This document shows, in pieces, positions 7,594 through 16,659 of a DNA stretch of 64,000 nucleotides. Source of the DNA: Alphaproteobacteria bacterium (GTDB taxonomy: Bacteria; Pseudomonadota; Alphaproteobacteria; Rhizobiales; CAJQND01). A program made the position numbers and the translations under genes. The notes below the pieces were generated by a model that worked only from the letters and a program-made list of their open reading frames with translations, was not told where the DNA came from and ran no database searches. The first letter of the stretch is position 1. Each line of letters starts with the position of its first letter. The DNA lies in NCBI GenBank assembly GCA_024227565.1, contig JAAEUE010000164.1, forward strand, positions 17,645-81,644, in the 5' to 3' direction.

Positions 7594-9294
7594 TCAACGT
7601 TTCGGGACAGCGCGGCGCCCGGTCGAGATGACGTGGTTCAAGAGCATCAATGGTATCAGGCCAATGATAACAATTGCCAAAGCTGCAGGCGCAGCCTCTT
7701 CGAACAAGTCCAGACTGGCGAGCGTATAGACCTGCGTGGCGAGCGTATCGAAATTAAAGGGGCGCAGAAGTAGCGTTGCCGGCAGTTCTTTCATGGAGTC
7801 AACAAACACCAACAACACGCCCACACCCAATGCGGGGCGCAAGAGCGGCAGGTGGACGTCTTTCAGGACCCCAGACGGTGTGCGGCCCAAGGAGCGGGCG
7901 GCGTCATCGAGATGCGGGGACAGTTTTGCCATACCGGCATCAAGGGTGCCTTGGGATATCGTGAAGAAGCGAACCACATAGGCAAATACAATCGCGGCAC
8001 TGGTCCCGCTGACCAACAGTCCAGTGGTTATGCCAAACATCGTTTCGGTCAGACCACCAACGACGCGCTCAACGGCAGCCAGCGTTATTAGAACACCAAT
8101 CGCCAATACTGTTCCGGGCACCGCGTATCCGATCGAGGCACCTATGGCCATCGCATTCATGAGTGTGGAATTTCTGAGCCGGCGCGTGAACACCATGAGC
8201 AAGCCAAGGAACATCGCAATGCCGGCAGCGAACGATGCAAGCATGAAACTGTTGAACGCGTTGGTCCAGAAGGAACCTTGCAGCGCATCTGAAGCGTGGC
8301 TCAAGCTGGCGTCTACAAGGAAAAGCCCGGGCACCCCAAATCCGAGCAAAAACGGCATGAAGCACGCAATGAAAGCAAGAGCTGCCTTCCAGCTGGTTAG
8401 GCGAGCCGTCGGCAGCTTGGTCTGCTTGCCGGACAACTGGTAAAACTGCTGCTGCCGCCGGCTCCATCTCTCGAGCGCGAACAAGAAGATCACCGCAATC
8501 AGCATTGCACACGCGATCTGAGCTGCTCCACCAAGCGAGCCGCGTTCCAACCAAGTGTCATACACGGTGATTGTCAGGGTGTTTACGCCGAAATGTTCAA
8601 CAGCGCCTATGTCGTTTAGGCATTCCATCATCACCAACGCTGTTCCAGCCGCTATGGCTGGGCGGGCAAGCGGGAGGCCAACCTTCCAGAAGGATAACCA
8701 AGGACTGCACCCCAATGTGCGGCTGGCTTCCAGCACGTTCGCAGATTGCGCCAGAAAACTTGCCCGTGCTGTCAGATAGACGTACGGAAACAGCACTGAT
8801 GACATGACAAACACGGCGCCGCCCAACGATCTGATGTCGGGAAACCAATAGTCCCGGGCATTGGTGAAGCCGAATGTTGAGCGTAGGGCGGTTTGAACCC
8901 AGCCGGAATAGTCCCAAACTTCCACGTAACAAAACGCGGCCAAATACGTGGGCATGGCGAGCGGCACCACAAGAAGCCACTTAAAGATGCGTCGGCCTGG
9001 AAAACGGTAGAGCGTGATGAGCCAGGCTGTGCCTGCGCCCGCCAATATGCTGAGCGCGCTAACGCCGATCATTAGAAGAGCAGTGTCCCGAAGGGCCTTG
9101 GGAAGGATGGTGTGCACCAAATGGGGCCAGGACTCTGCGCTTGAGGTCAGGGCGGTGAGCACCAGCCCGACAATGGGCGAGATAATCAGCAGGAAGATTG
9201 CCGCGGATAAAGCGGTCCAATAGGGCGGAGCTGCACGCCTGACCCATTGCGAGGATAGACTTTGCTGCGGATTGACCATATCGGGCACTGACAT
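7594..9294 (-). CDS. fbpB: ferric iron ABC transporter permease
   Basis: 566 residues with about twelve membrane helices in two homologous halves, the double-permease form typical of FbpB/SfuB/FutB. Cytoplasmic EAA-type loops are visible: VLEASRTLGCSPWLSFWKVGLPLARP (two pieces either side of residue 205) in the first half and DDAARSLGRTPSGVLKDVHLP in the second. The protein would pass Fe(III) delivered by FbpA through the inner membrane. The gene follows fbpA with an 81-bp gap. No ATPase (FbpC) gene follows, so the energising subunit must come from elsewhere. Confidence 0.92.
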   Translation of the reverse strand: MSVPDMVNPQQSLSSQWVRRAAPPYWTALSAAIFLLIISPIVGLVLTALTSSAESWPHLVHTILPKALRDTALLMIGVSALSILAGAGTAWLITLYRFPGRRIFKWLLVVPLAMPTYLAAFCYVEVWDYSGWVQTALRSTFGFTNARDYWFPDIRSLGGAVFVMSSVLFPYVYLTARASFLAQSANVLEASRTLGCSPWLSFWKVGLPLARPAIAAGTALVMMECLNDIGAVEHFGVNTLTITVYDTWLERGSLGGAAQIACAMLIAVIFLFALERWSRRQQQFYQLSGKQTKLPTARLTSWKAALAFIACFMPFLLGFGVPGLFLVDASLSHASDALQGSFWTNAFNSFMLASFAAGIAMFLGLLMVFTRRLRNSTLMNAMAIGASIGYAVPGTVLAIGVLITLAAVERVVGGLTETMFGITTGLLVSGTSAAIVFAYVVRFFTISQGTLDAGMAKLSPHLDDAARSLGRTPSGVLKDVHLPLLRPALGVGVLLVFVDSMKELPATLLLRPFNFDTLATQVYTLASLDLFEEAAPAALAIVIIGLIPLMLLNHVISTGRRAVPKR

Positions 9295-9375
9295 TAACGC
9301 GGACTTTCAAACGGCAAAATTGGCCTGGCGATAATTCGCCAGACCAAATTCTAATTCAACGCATGTGCCTAGGCA

Positions 9376-10428
9376 CTAGGAACTGGGGCCGTCATCAAAT
9401 GCGACTTCGTCCACCATTTCGGTGGCCCGTTTTCGCAAGGTGGCGATGTCTTCCAGTGACGTTGGGTCAGATTTGAATTTCCCCCAGCTTTGGACCAGCT
9501 CTGAAGCGGCAACACCAGCCTTTACGGGATACTCATGGTTGACCTCGGCGTAGATTTTTTGTGCTTTTTCGCCGGCCAGAAATTCAATTAGCTTCACACC
9601 ATTCGCCTTATGGGGGGCAAACTTTGCCAATGACGCCCCGGAAATGTTCACATGAGTGCCCCGCTCGGCGGAGTTGGGGAACAGCATTTTTACCGAAGCT
9701 GCCCACTCTTTTTGCTCGGGCTTTTTCTCATTCAGTTGCATCTTGGCCATGTAGTAGGTGTTGCCGATGGCCAAGTCGCACTGTCCTGAAAAGACACCCT
9801 TGACCTGGGCCCGGTCGTTACCCGCAGGCTTGCGGGCAAGATTGGCCTTGAAGCCCTGTAGCCATTCTTTGGTCTTGGCCTCACCGTGATGCTTGATCAT
9901 GGAGGCGATCATCGCGACGTTGTAAACGTGCTTGCCAGAGCGCACACAGATCTTGCCACGCCACTTGGGATCGGCGAGTTCTTCATAGGTGATGCTGTTC
10001 TGTGCAACCCGTTCCTTCGAGGCATAGGCAACTCTGGCACGCGTGGTCAGGCCAAACCAGTGACCTTCCGGGTCACGGTAGTTTGCTGGAATGTTTGCGT
10101 TGACTGGCCCTGAGTTCAAGGTCTGGGTAACGCCCTTTGCCTTAGCGCCAGTCAGGCGGCCAATGTCCACAGTCAGCAACACGTCGGCCGGGCTCTTGTT
10201 GCCTTCTTGGGCCATCCGCTCAATCAGGCCCTTTTTTGCAAAGATCACGTTGACTTTGATGCCGGTGGCCGCGGTGAAGCCGTCGAACAGAGGTTTCACC
10301 AGATAAGGCTGGCGGTAGGAATAGACATTTACTTCGTCTGCACCGAGTGCCGAAACTGACATGGTGGCGGTTGCTGCTATGAGCAAGGCTGATTTGGACA
10401 AAAACCTGCGAACAAAAACTGTGTTCAT
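9376..10428 (-). CDS. fbpA: Fe(III) ABC transporter periplasmic binding protein
   Basis: 350 residues with a signal peptide (cleavage near SALGA-DE). The mature part begins VNVYSYRQPYLVKPLFDGF, and the GNTYYMAKM motif near residue 232 supplies the paired tyrosines used by FutA/FbpA proteins to bind ferric iron. It delivers iron to the downstream FbpB permease. Two Irr-type boxes lie 100-155 bp upstream, implying iron-responsive control. FutA and FbpA subtypes cannot be separated safely by eye, so the symbol is a family-level label. Confidence 0.92.
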   Translation of the reverse strand: MNTVFVRRFLSKSALLIAATATMSVSALGADEVNVYSYRQPYLVKPLFDGFTAATGIKVNVIFAKKGLIERMAQEGNKSPADVLLTVDIGRLTGAKAKGVTQTLNSGPVNANIPANYRDPEGHWFGLTTRARVAYASKERVAQNSITYEELADPKWRGKICVRSGKHVYNVAMIASMIKHHGEAKTKEWLQGFKANLARKPAGNDRAQVKGVFSGQCDLAIGNTYYMAKMQLNEKKPEQKEWAASVKMLFPNSAERGTHVNISGASLAKFAPHKANGVKLIEFLAGEKAQKIYAEVNHEYPVKAGVAASELVQSWGKFKSDPTSLEDIATLRKRATEMVDEVAFDDGPSS

Positions 10429-10529
10429 TGCGCGTTACCTTTCTCGCGTCAAAATCTGACGTTCCCTGACATTGTCCTTAATGGGATCAGAAGCATCCTG
10501 TCAACATAAAACCAACTATTTTAGTCAAG

Positions 10530-10546
10530 TTTAGAATTGTTCAAAA
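10530..10546. promoter_or_regulatory. Irr-type iron control element, fbpA promoter (proximal)
   Basis: TTTAGAATTGTTCAAAA matches the first arm TTTAGAA exactly and the second arm with one change. It is nearly identical to the box before bfr. Spacing to the second box is 35 bp centre to centre. Confidence 0.75.
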
Positions 10547-10564
10547 CTGTAATGGTTTCAATTG

Positions 10565-10581
10565 TTTAGAACTTATCTAAA
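10565..10581. promoter_or_regulatory. Irr-type iron control element, fbpA promoter (distal)
   Basis: TTTAGAACTTATCTAAA has arms TTTAGA and TCTAAA in perfect inverted symmetry and agrees with the ICE consensus at all but one arm position. Two boxes in one promoter suggest cooperative binding. An upstream location relative to fbpA would suit Irr acting as an activator under iron limitation (inference). Confidence 0.75.
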
Positions 10582-10651
10582 CTAAAAAGCCTGAAGTGGC
10601 GCGGCCCCGCGGCCTAAGGCCGAAAACTGCCACTAATCCGTTGCCGATCCG

Positions 10652-11521
10652 CTAAGTTCGCTTTGCCATCAGAGAAAAGGAAAGGGAGGGGCCAATCATG
10701 GAATCTGGCAATTTGAACATCCTTCCAGCCGCGGGCACCATTGAAGGGACTGCCTTCCATGGCAGAGTGTCGTGTTCGCGCAGAAATTCCAGCGTTAAAC
10801 CGGCGCTGAGCAGGCTTGCCAGCACATGGCTGAACGAGTGGATCCATTCGAAAGTCTTCTTGTTTTCCAAGGGTCGTCCATCACCGGCGTAAGACTCATC
10901 TTCTGAGAACTCCAGCGCGCCGCTTGCTCCTGTGCCACCGACAGGGTAGGTGGCCACAAGCTTGCCGTTTTCTTCTTCCAGCTGTGCCATGGCCGGATGC
11001 ATGTCGTACAAATACAGTTTGCCTCCAGGCTTCAACAAGGTTGCAACGACGTTCGCCCAAGGCCCCAGATCAGGCAACCAACAGATCACTCCACACGTCG
11101 AAAACACCATATCGAATGCGCCAGCGGGAAGATGATCGAGGGCATCATAGACGTCAGCACAAACGAACTTGGCTGATTGTCCGGCTTGCTTGGCGAGCTC
11201 CTGAGCCTTGGCCACAGCGGCAGGAGTATAGTCCAAACCGGTAACATCGGCGCCGCGGCGCGCAAGGCTTAGCGTGTCGAGACCGAAATGGCATTGAAGA
11301 TGCGCGATCTTCAGACCGGAGACGTGTCCAATCTCGGCGTTTTCAATGGGCGACAGGGTGTCCTGGCCGTTCAGGAAGCTCGCAACGTCGTATAGCCCCG
11401 TTTGATCATCGGCGTGAATTGGAACGCGTTCATCCCAGCTCCGCTTGGTGAGTTCCATCATCTGGGTGAGTTTTTCAGAGTGATCATTCATGGCTTTACC
11501 GGACTTGTCGTGCATATCCAT
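10652..11521 (-). CDS. class I SAM-dependent methyltransferase
   Basis: 289 residues. A Rossmann methyltransferase fold is shown by the motif I region LKIAHLQCHFGLDTLSLAR (about 70-88), motif II VTGLDYTPAAV (about 93-103) and FVCADVYD followed by FDMVFSTCGVICWL. HLQCHFG replaces the usual GxGxG and is seen in a recognised subgroup of these enzymes. The start may be at an internal Met (MNDHSEKL, residue 11). Substrate unknown. It is divergent from trmJ, with 37 bp between start codons. Confidence 0.85.
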   Translation of the reverse strand: MDMHDKSGKAMNDHSEKLTQMMELTKRSWDERVPIHADDQTGLYDVASFLNGQDTLSPIENAEIGHVSGLKIAHLQCHFGLDTLSLARRGADVTGLDYTPAAVAKAQELAKQAGQSAKFVCADVYDALDHLPAGAFDMVFSTCGVICWLPDLGPWANVVATLLKPGGKLYLYDMHPAMAQLEEENGKLVATYPVGGTGASGALEFSEDESYAGDGRPLENKKTFEWIHSFSHVLASLLSAGLTLEFLREHDTLPWKAVPSMVPAAGRMFKLPDSMIGPSLSFSLMAKRT

Positions 11522-11558
11522 TTGATTTTACAGCGCCGCTCGCCTATGCCCCGCTGCT

Positions 11559-12353
11559 ATGGGTCATATCAAGAAAAATCTTGCTCCAACAGATGCGCCT
11601 TGTGTCATTTTGGTGGAGCCACAGTTGGGGCAGAACATCGGCACGGCTGCGCGCGCCATGGCGAACTTTGGGCTGACGGAACTAAGGCTTGTGGCGCCCA
11701 CCAACGGTTGGCCTAATGAGCACGCGATCAAGGCGGCGTCCGGGGCAGACATTGTAATTGAACAGGCGGCCCTGTTTGAAACGCTCGAAGAGGCCGTGGC
11801 GGATTTGAGTTTTGTGGTGGCCACCACGGCGCGCAAGCGCGACATGGTCAAACCCATTCTGACACCTGAGACCGCGGCTGAGGAGATGCATAAGCGCAGC
11901 TCAACTGGTGAAGGTACGGGCATATTGTTTGGGCGGGAGCGCTATGGCCTGACCAATGATCATGTGGTGCTTGCCGATGCGTTGGTCATCGCGCCGGTCA
12001 ATCCAGATTTTGCCTCGCTCAATCTTGCCCAGGCAGTGTTGCTGATCGGTTACGAGTGGTTCAAACGCAAAAGCGACGGCGGACTGGGCCGCGAAACTGA
12101 TATGGAAAAGGCAGCGCGTGAAGGTTTAGGCGTGCGCGACAGCCGGCCAGCTACGCGCGAAGAACTGGTGGGTTTCTTTGACCGTCTCGATGAAGAGCTC
12201 GACAAGGGAGGCTTCCTGCGTCCGCCCGAGAAACGTCCAGCAATGCTGCGCAACATCCATAATATGTTCACCCGGGCGAACCTCACCGAACAGGAGGTAC
12301 GCACGTTGCACGGGATGGTGTCGTCGCTCATCCGCAAGCACGAGCAAAAATGA
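11559..12353 (+). CDS. trmJ: tRNA (cytidine/uridine-2'-O)-methyltransferase TrmJ
   Basis: 264 residues, a SPOUT-class trefoil-knot enzyme. VEPQLGQNIGTAARAMANFGLTELRLVAP (opening segment, residues 14-42), FGRERYGLTNDHV (about 126-138) and SLNLAQAVLLIGYE (about 156-169) are the three SpoU motifs. TrmJ methylates the 2'-OH of residue 32 in the anticodon loop of several tRNAs. The C-terminal helical part after residue 190 fits TrmJ rather than the shorter TrmL. It lies near murI and rpsD as in related genomes, with the small SH3 gene convergent between. Confidence 0.93.
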   Translation: MGHIKKNLAPTDAPCVILVEPQLGQNIGTAARAMANFGLTELRLVAPTNGWPNEHAIKAASGADIVIEQAALFETLEEAVADLSFVVATTARKRDMVKPILTPETAAEEMHKRSSTGEGTGILFGRERYGLTNDHVVLADALVIAPVNPDFASLNLAQAVLLIGYEWFKRKSDGGLGRETDMEKAAREGLGVRDSRPATREELVGFFDRLDEELDKGGFLRPPEKRPAMLRNIHNMFTRANLTEQEVRTLHGMVSSLIRKHEQK

Positions 12354-12357
12354 TGCC

Positions 12358-12708
12358 TCACGGGCAGTCAACATCCGACAGGAAGCGGCGGCTGGCCCAG
12401 CCGATGGTGGTGCCTGAGTCCACATAATGAGTAACCTTGCACCATTGTTTGGACTTGGATGCCGCCTGAGGGGTGCAACTCCCCGACAATGCGATGATGC
12501 CGTGCCGTTTAGGTTGCATTGTGCCGGTGAGGGGCGCGCCTGAGTTTGGACCACTCCTGAGGTTCAACACATCATTGCTCGCCACGCCGACAATTCGAAA
12601 ACACCCTGGACCTGAAGTGGCGTTCGCGGGTGGCGCCCCCAAACTGAGCGCTACAACAATAACAAGCGATAGGGTGGCGGCTAGCTTGTGGACAATGGGT
12701 TTGATCAT
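12358..12708 (-). CDS. secreted SH3-domain protein
   Basis: 116 residues from the ATG at 12708 (GAGG 11 nt upstream). Starting there gives a clean signal peptide MIKPIVHKLAATLSLVIVV ending near PPANA. The mature part holds a bacterial SH3 fold, with VASNDVLNLRSGPNSGAPL and a C-terminal GWASRRFLSDVDC. Four cysteines (CFR, GSC, WCKV, DCP) could form two disulfides in the periplasm. Such proteins often bind cell-wall peptides. The gene is convergent with trmJ, separated by 4 bp. Confidence 0.8.
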   Translation of the reverse strand: MIKPIVHKLAATLSLVIVVALSLGAPPANATSGPGCFRIVGVASNDVLNLRSGPNSGAPLTGTMQPKRHGIIALSGSCTPQAASKSKQWCKVTHYVDSGTTIGWASRRFLSDVDCP

Positions 12709-12814
12709 GTGCTGCATTTCCTCACAAATTCTCAGTTCAAGTAATGATTTGGCCATATTTTGGTGACCAATCTTCAGTATCGCCTAGATTATAGATAACC
12801 GTAATAACGCAACG

Positions 12815-13609
12815 ATGTCACATCGCATCTTGATCTTCGATTCCGGCTTGGGAGGGCTTTCCGTTGCGCGGGCGGTTATGCACCGCATGCCTGGGGCCCA
12901 AGCCATCTATGCTGCCGACAATGACGGTTTCCCCTACGGCGACTGGCCTCAAGATAAGTTGGTGGAACGGATCGTGGAGGTGCTTGGTCGGCTTATTTCG
13001 TTGACGGTCCCCAGCGTGGTCGTGATCGCCTGCAATACGGCAAGCACGCTTGCGTTGGAGGCTTTGAGGCAGCGCTTTGAATTGCCTTTTGTGGGCACTG
13101 TTCCTGCCATCAAGCCTGCCGCGGAAGCCTCTAAGAGCGGCATCATCGGTGTTTTGGCGACACCTGGAACCGTTGACCGTGCGTATACCCAAGCTCTGGT
13201 GGATACATTTGCCTCGCACCGCACCGTGGTGCTTCATGGTTGCAAGAACCTGGCGGAGATGGCTGAGCATTGCTTGCGCGGACTTCCAGTGGATGATGAA
13301 GCGCTCGCCGCGGAGATTGCACCGGTGTTCGTGCAACAAGGTGAGCGGCAGACCGATGCCGTTGTGTTGGGCTGCACACATTACCCTCTGATAGCGGACC
13401 GCATTGCCGAAGTGTCGCCTTGGCGTGTGGATTTGATTGACCCGTCTGACGCCATTGCGCGTCAGGTTGCCCGGGTGGCCGACAGTGGGGGCGCCGTGCC
13501 CCAGGGGAGCGCCGATCCTCCGACTGCAGTGCTCACGAAATCCAGTCGCGATTTCGTTCGTGTCTTGGCCCAAGAGGGTTTTCGCCGAAATGATCTCATT
13601 GTGCTTTAA
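12815..13609 (+). CDS. murI: glutamate racemase
   Basis: 264 residues. It converts L- to D-glutamate for peptidoglycan. The catalytic cysteine pair is C73 in VVIACNTAS and C188 in VLGCTHYPL, with the conserved DSGLGGLSV (D9) and YAADNDGFPYG near 32-42. All are present in the family order, so the enzyme should be active in the cytoplasm. A strong intrinsic terminator follows 55 bp downstream, separating it from rpsD. Confidence 0.96.
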   Translation: MSHRILIFDSGLGGLSVARAVMHRMPGAQAIYAADNDGFPYGDWPQDKLVERIVEVLGRLISLTVPSVVVIACNTASTLALEALRQRFELPFVGTVPAIKPAAEASKSGIIGVLATPGTVDRAYTQALVDTFASHRTVVLHGCKNLAEMAEHCLRGLPVDDEALAAEIAPVFVQQGERQTDAVVLGCTHYPLIADRIAEVSPWRVDLIDPSDAIARQVARVADSGGAVPQGSADPPTAVLTKSSRDFVRVLAQEGFRRNDLIVL

Positions 13610-13663
13610 ACGTCGCATTTTCGTTGACTTTATGGCTTTGCGCGCTTAGAGCATGCACCGCGT

Positions 13664-13693
13664 CGTCCGTGGCATTACCGCGGACGGTTTTTT
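13664..13693 (+). terminator. intrinsic terminator after murI
   Basis: A 9-bp stem CGTCCGTGG / CCGCGGACG (one T-G pair) closes a CATTA loop and is followed by six T. It ends murI transcription. Being 146 bp before rpsD, it could also serve as an attenuator in the rpsD leader. Confidence 0.85.
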
Positions 13694-13838
13694 GCTTGCC
13701 CGTGGCTGATCTGAACAAGCGCATTGTCAGTTTAGCCTGTTGGCCGGGAAACCGGCAGAGGAGGGCGAGCTTTTTATTCTTACCGGCAACAGTTTTTTGT
13801 GGCCGGTCATTAACATGACGACTTTGGAGACCTAACGA

Positions 13839-14456
13839 ATGTCTAAGCGCATCTCTGCGAAATACAAGATCGATCGCCGTATGGGCGAAAATATCTGGGG
13901 CCGCCCCAAGAGCCCAGTGAACAAACGTGAATATGGCCCAGGCGAGCACGGCCAGCGCCGCCGCAGCAAACTGTCGGACTTCGGCATCCAGCTGCGCGCC
14001 AAACAGAAGCTCAAAGGCTACTATGGCTGCGTGACCGAGAAGCAGTTCAAGCGGGTGTACAAAGAAGCGCTGCGCTTGAAGGGCGACACTTCGGAAAACC
14101 TTATCGGCCTTCTGGAACGGCGCCTTGATGCGATTGTGTATCGTGCCAAGTTCGTGCCCACCGTATTTGCTGCACGCCAATTCGTGAACCACGGCCACGT
14201 GAGAGTGAACGGCCAGCGCGTCAACATCCCGTCTTTCCGCGTGAAAGTAGGTGACGTGGTTGAAATTCGCGAGAAGTCCCGCGAACTGCCGATGGTGCTT
14301 GAAGCCATCCAGAGCGCAGAACGGGACACTCCGGATTATGTTGAAGTAGATCATAAGAAAATGAGCGCAAGCCTCACCCGGATCCCAGTTTTGGGCGATG
14401 TGCCTTATCCGGTTCAGATGGAACCGAACCTGGTGGTGGAATTCTATTCGCGCTAA
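13839..14456 (+). CDS. rpsD: 30S ribosomal protein S4
   Basis: 205 residues, normal length. S4 binds 16S rRNA early in small-subunit assembly. [21 protein letters not shown] is the standard N-terminus. The S4 RNA-binding domain at about residues 94-155 includes [20 protein letters not shown] and [27 protein letters not shown] precedes the ATG. It is flanked by terminators on both sides, so it appears to be a single-gene unit, as is common for rpsD in this class. Confidence 0.98.
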   Translation: MSKRISAKYKIDRRMGENIWGRPKSPVNKREYGPGEHGQRRRSKLSDFGIQLRAKQKLKGYYGCVTEKQFKRVYKEALRLKGDTSENLIGLLERRLDAIVYRAKFVPTVFAARQFVNHGHVRVNGQRVNIPSFRVKVGDVVEIREKSRELPMVLEAIQSAERDTPDYVEVDHKKMSASLTRIPVLGDVPYPVQMEPNLVVEFYSR

Positions 14457-14485
14457 TCGCGACCACCGCTTTTTCGATTTGATAA

Positions 14486-14519
14486 GGCCGCCCGCGTCAA
14501 GCGAGGCGGCCTTTTTCTT
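14486..14519 (+). terminator. intrinsic terminator after rpsD
   Basis: GGCCGCC (14486-14492) pairs with GGCGGCC (14505-14511), extended inside by CGC/GCG with one bulged A, followed by TTTTTCTTT. A strong rho-independent terminator 30 bp after the rpsD stop. Confidence 0.92.
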
Positions 14520-14525
14520 TGGCGA

Positions 14526-15281
14526 ATGGATTTGGGAAGCGTGCCCGGCGGGACTGACATAATCTTGCTTCTGGCCGGGGCCTTCCTGGCCGGGATCGTT
14601 ACAGGGCTTACCGGTTTTGGCACGGCACTGACCGCCATGGCGTTGTGGCTCTACGCGATCACGCCCGTGTTGGCGGCACCATTGGTGGCATTCTGCTCTC
14701 TTGCCTCTCATTTTTTCACGGTTAGAAGAATCTGGCCTGATATGGATTTCCGCGCGGCCGCCCCATTTGTGCTTGGTGGATTGGCGGGTATTCCAGGTGG
14801 TGTCTGGCTGCTTACCCGATTGTCGCCGGATAATTTCAAACTGGCTGTGGGCGCCGTTTTGATCATCTATCCGGTCTTCATGCTCGCCACTCGAAAGCCT
14901 CCCTCAGTGGGGCTGGCGACCCGGCCGGCTGAATTGGTCATTGGGGTGGTCAGCGGCATCTGTGGGGGCTTTGCGGGGCTCTCAGGGCCCATTCTGGTGA
15001 TTTGGAGCCAGCTCTGCCAGTGGTCCAAGCAACGGGCCCGCAGCGTCCTGCAACTCATCAATATGATGATCCTCATGATCGCCATTGTTGCCTATGCCAT
15101 CCGCGGGCTTGTGAGCACTGAACTGCTGACGTTGGTGGCGTTATGCGTTCCGGCAACGCTTTGCGGATCGTGGATTGGTTTGCGGCTCTATGAGAGGATC
15201 GACCAGGAGAGTTTCAAGCGGGTGGTGCTTGCTTTGCTGATTGCTTCCGGGCTGGGCCTGATGTTGCCCAGACTGCTATGA
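14526..15281 (+). CDS. TauE/SafE family sulfite-type exporter
   Basis: 251 residues, about eight membrane helices in two repeats. The family signatures are LLAGAFLAGIVTGLTGFG near the N-terminus and VIGVVSGICGGFAGLSGP near residues 139-156. Members move small organosulfur or other anions across the inner membrane; the cargo is not predictable. The start lies 7 bp after the rpsD terminator, so the promoter is either inside that terminator region or farther upstream. It is convergent with the MFS gene and overlaps it by 6 bp. Confidence 0.85.
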   Translation: MDLGSVPGGTDIILLLAGAFLAGIVTGLTGFGTALTAMALWLYAITPVLAAPLVAFCSLASHFFTVRRIWPDMDFRAAAPFVLGGLAGIPGGVWLLTRLSPDNFKLAVGAVLIIYPVFMLATRKPPSVGLATRPAELVIGVVSGICGGFAGLSGPILVIWSQLCQWSKQRARSVLQLINMMILMIAIVAYAIRGLVSTELLTLVALCVPATLCGSWIGLRLYERIDQESFKRVVLALLIASGLGLMLPRLL

Positions 15282-16553
15282 GGCTTGTGTGCCTGGAACA
15301 AAGCTTGGGGCTTTTGTTTCCCTGATCGGCACATGCACCAGCGAAGCCACCACGGCCAGTGCCACCCCGGCCCACCACATCATGTCGTAGCTGCCGGTGA
15401 AATCGTAGATCTTGCCGCCCAGCCAGACACCGATAAACGCGCCAACCTGATGGGAGAAGAACACCACCCCGAAGAGGAAACCCATATAGCGCATGCCGAA
15501 CATGACGGAGACGAGGCCTGCGGTTAGGGGCACCGTGGAGAACCAGAACAGACCGATGAAGCCAGAGAACAACAAAGCCGAGACCACCGTAACCGGCGTG
15601 AGCAGGAACAAGGTTATGGCGACGGCGCGGCCAAAATATAAGCCGCAGAGCAAAAGCTGCTTTGGGAACTTGCCGCCAAGAACTCCGGCAAAATAAGCGC
15701 CGAACACATTCAGAAACCCGACCAGAGCCAAACACCACGCGCCAATGCTGGGGTCCAGGCCCTTGTCCACAAGGTCTGCCGGCAGATGGACTGCGATAAA
15801 GGCCACATGAAAACCGCACACGAAGAAGCCGAAGATCAGCAGGATGTAGCTGTGATGACCAAATGCCTTGCCCAATGCTTGTGTGAACGACAGATCCGTT
15901 TCCGGCGCGTCGCCGCCAACCGCGCCGTCAGTCTTGCCGCGCAAGGGCCACGCCAGCGGCACCACAAACACCAGAAAGAAGGCCAGATAAATGATTGCCG
16001 CCTGCCAGCCAAAGGCATTCATGAAGCCTTGGCCAACGGGAACAAAAACGAACTGGCCGAGTGATCCGGCAGCAGTCGCCACGCCCATGACCCACGAGCG
16101 CTTATTCTCTGGAACCGACCGTGCAAATGCGGTCATGACCAGAGCGAATGAGGTGGTTGCAACGCCGATCCCCACAAGGAGGCCTGCGGTGAGATAGAGC
16201 TCCAACGGAGTGTCCGCCAAGGGGATCAGCAGCATCCCGGTGATGTAGACCACCGTACCCAGCACCAGGACCCGCGCTGTGCCGAATTTGTCGGCGATCC
16301 CGCCTGCGATCGGCTGGAACGCACCCCAGACGAGGTTCTGCAGCGCAATCGCCAGGCTGTAGACCTCGCGGCCCCAGCCTAGTTCATCGGAAATCGGTTT
16401 TGTGAACAGCCCAAAATCTGCCCTCAGCCCGAACCCGATCATGGAGATCAAGCAGCCGGCGATGATGATCAGCTCAATCCGAGGCCTCCGACGGGGACGC
16501 GGCCCCGGAGGGGGGATACGGCGGGTTCCGCCTTCGGCTGCTGCAATGCTCAT
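15276..16553 (-). CDS. MFS transporter (OFA/monocarboxylate-like)
   Basis: 425 residues and about twelve helices. An arginine- and proline-rich cytoplasmic N-terminus (PPPGPRPRRRPR) precedes helix 1. Motif A-like GGIADKFGTARVLVLG (about 84-99) lies in the loop between helices 2 and 3. The pattern of long helices and the SFALVMTAFARSVPENKRSWVMG loop recall the oxalate/formate antiporter and monocarboxylate groups (inference). Substrate unknown. The ATG is followed directly by the hydrophilic tail; upstream 100 bp are empty. Confidence 0.87.
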   Translation of the reverse strand: MSIAAAEGGTRRIPPPGPRPRRRPRIELIIIAGCLISMIGFGLRADFGLFTKPISDELGWGREVYSLAIALQNLVWGAFQPIAGGIADKFGTARVLVLGTVVYITGMLLIPLADTPLELYLTAGLLVGIGVATTSFALVMTAFARSVPENKRSWVMGVATAAGSLGQFVFVPVGQGFMNAFGWQAAIIYLAFFLVFVVPLAWPLRGKTDGAVGGDAPETDLSFTQALGKAFGHHSYILLIFGFFVCGFHVAFIAVHLPADLVDKGLDPSIGAWCLALVGFLNVFGAYFAGVLGGKFPKQLLLCGLYFGRAVAITLFLLTPVTVVSALLFSGFIGLFWFSTVPLTAGLVSVMFGMRYMGFLFGVVFFSHQVGAFIGVWLGGKIYDFTGSYDMMWWAGVALAVVASLVHVPIRETKAPSFVPGTQAS

Positions 16554-16659
16554 GAGGGTCGATCCAGATGCATAGACATGTATCTAACCGAAAACGCTGC
16601 CCGCCAACAAACGCTTTTGGTTGATTGGTCCCATCAGCTTTGTTGAAGTGATGGCGATC

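Noticed and set aside
10590..10640. GC-rich palindromic stretch after the methyltransferase gene as a terminator
   Set aside because: GCGGCCCCGCGGCCTAAGGCC can fold in several ways, but the T run in the right direction is far from any one stem.
13596..14711. 371-codon open frame on the minus strand across rpsD
   Set aside because: It lies antisense to a certain ribosomal protein gene and reads as Arg/His-rich shadow sequence with no family features.
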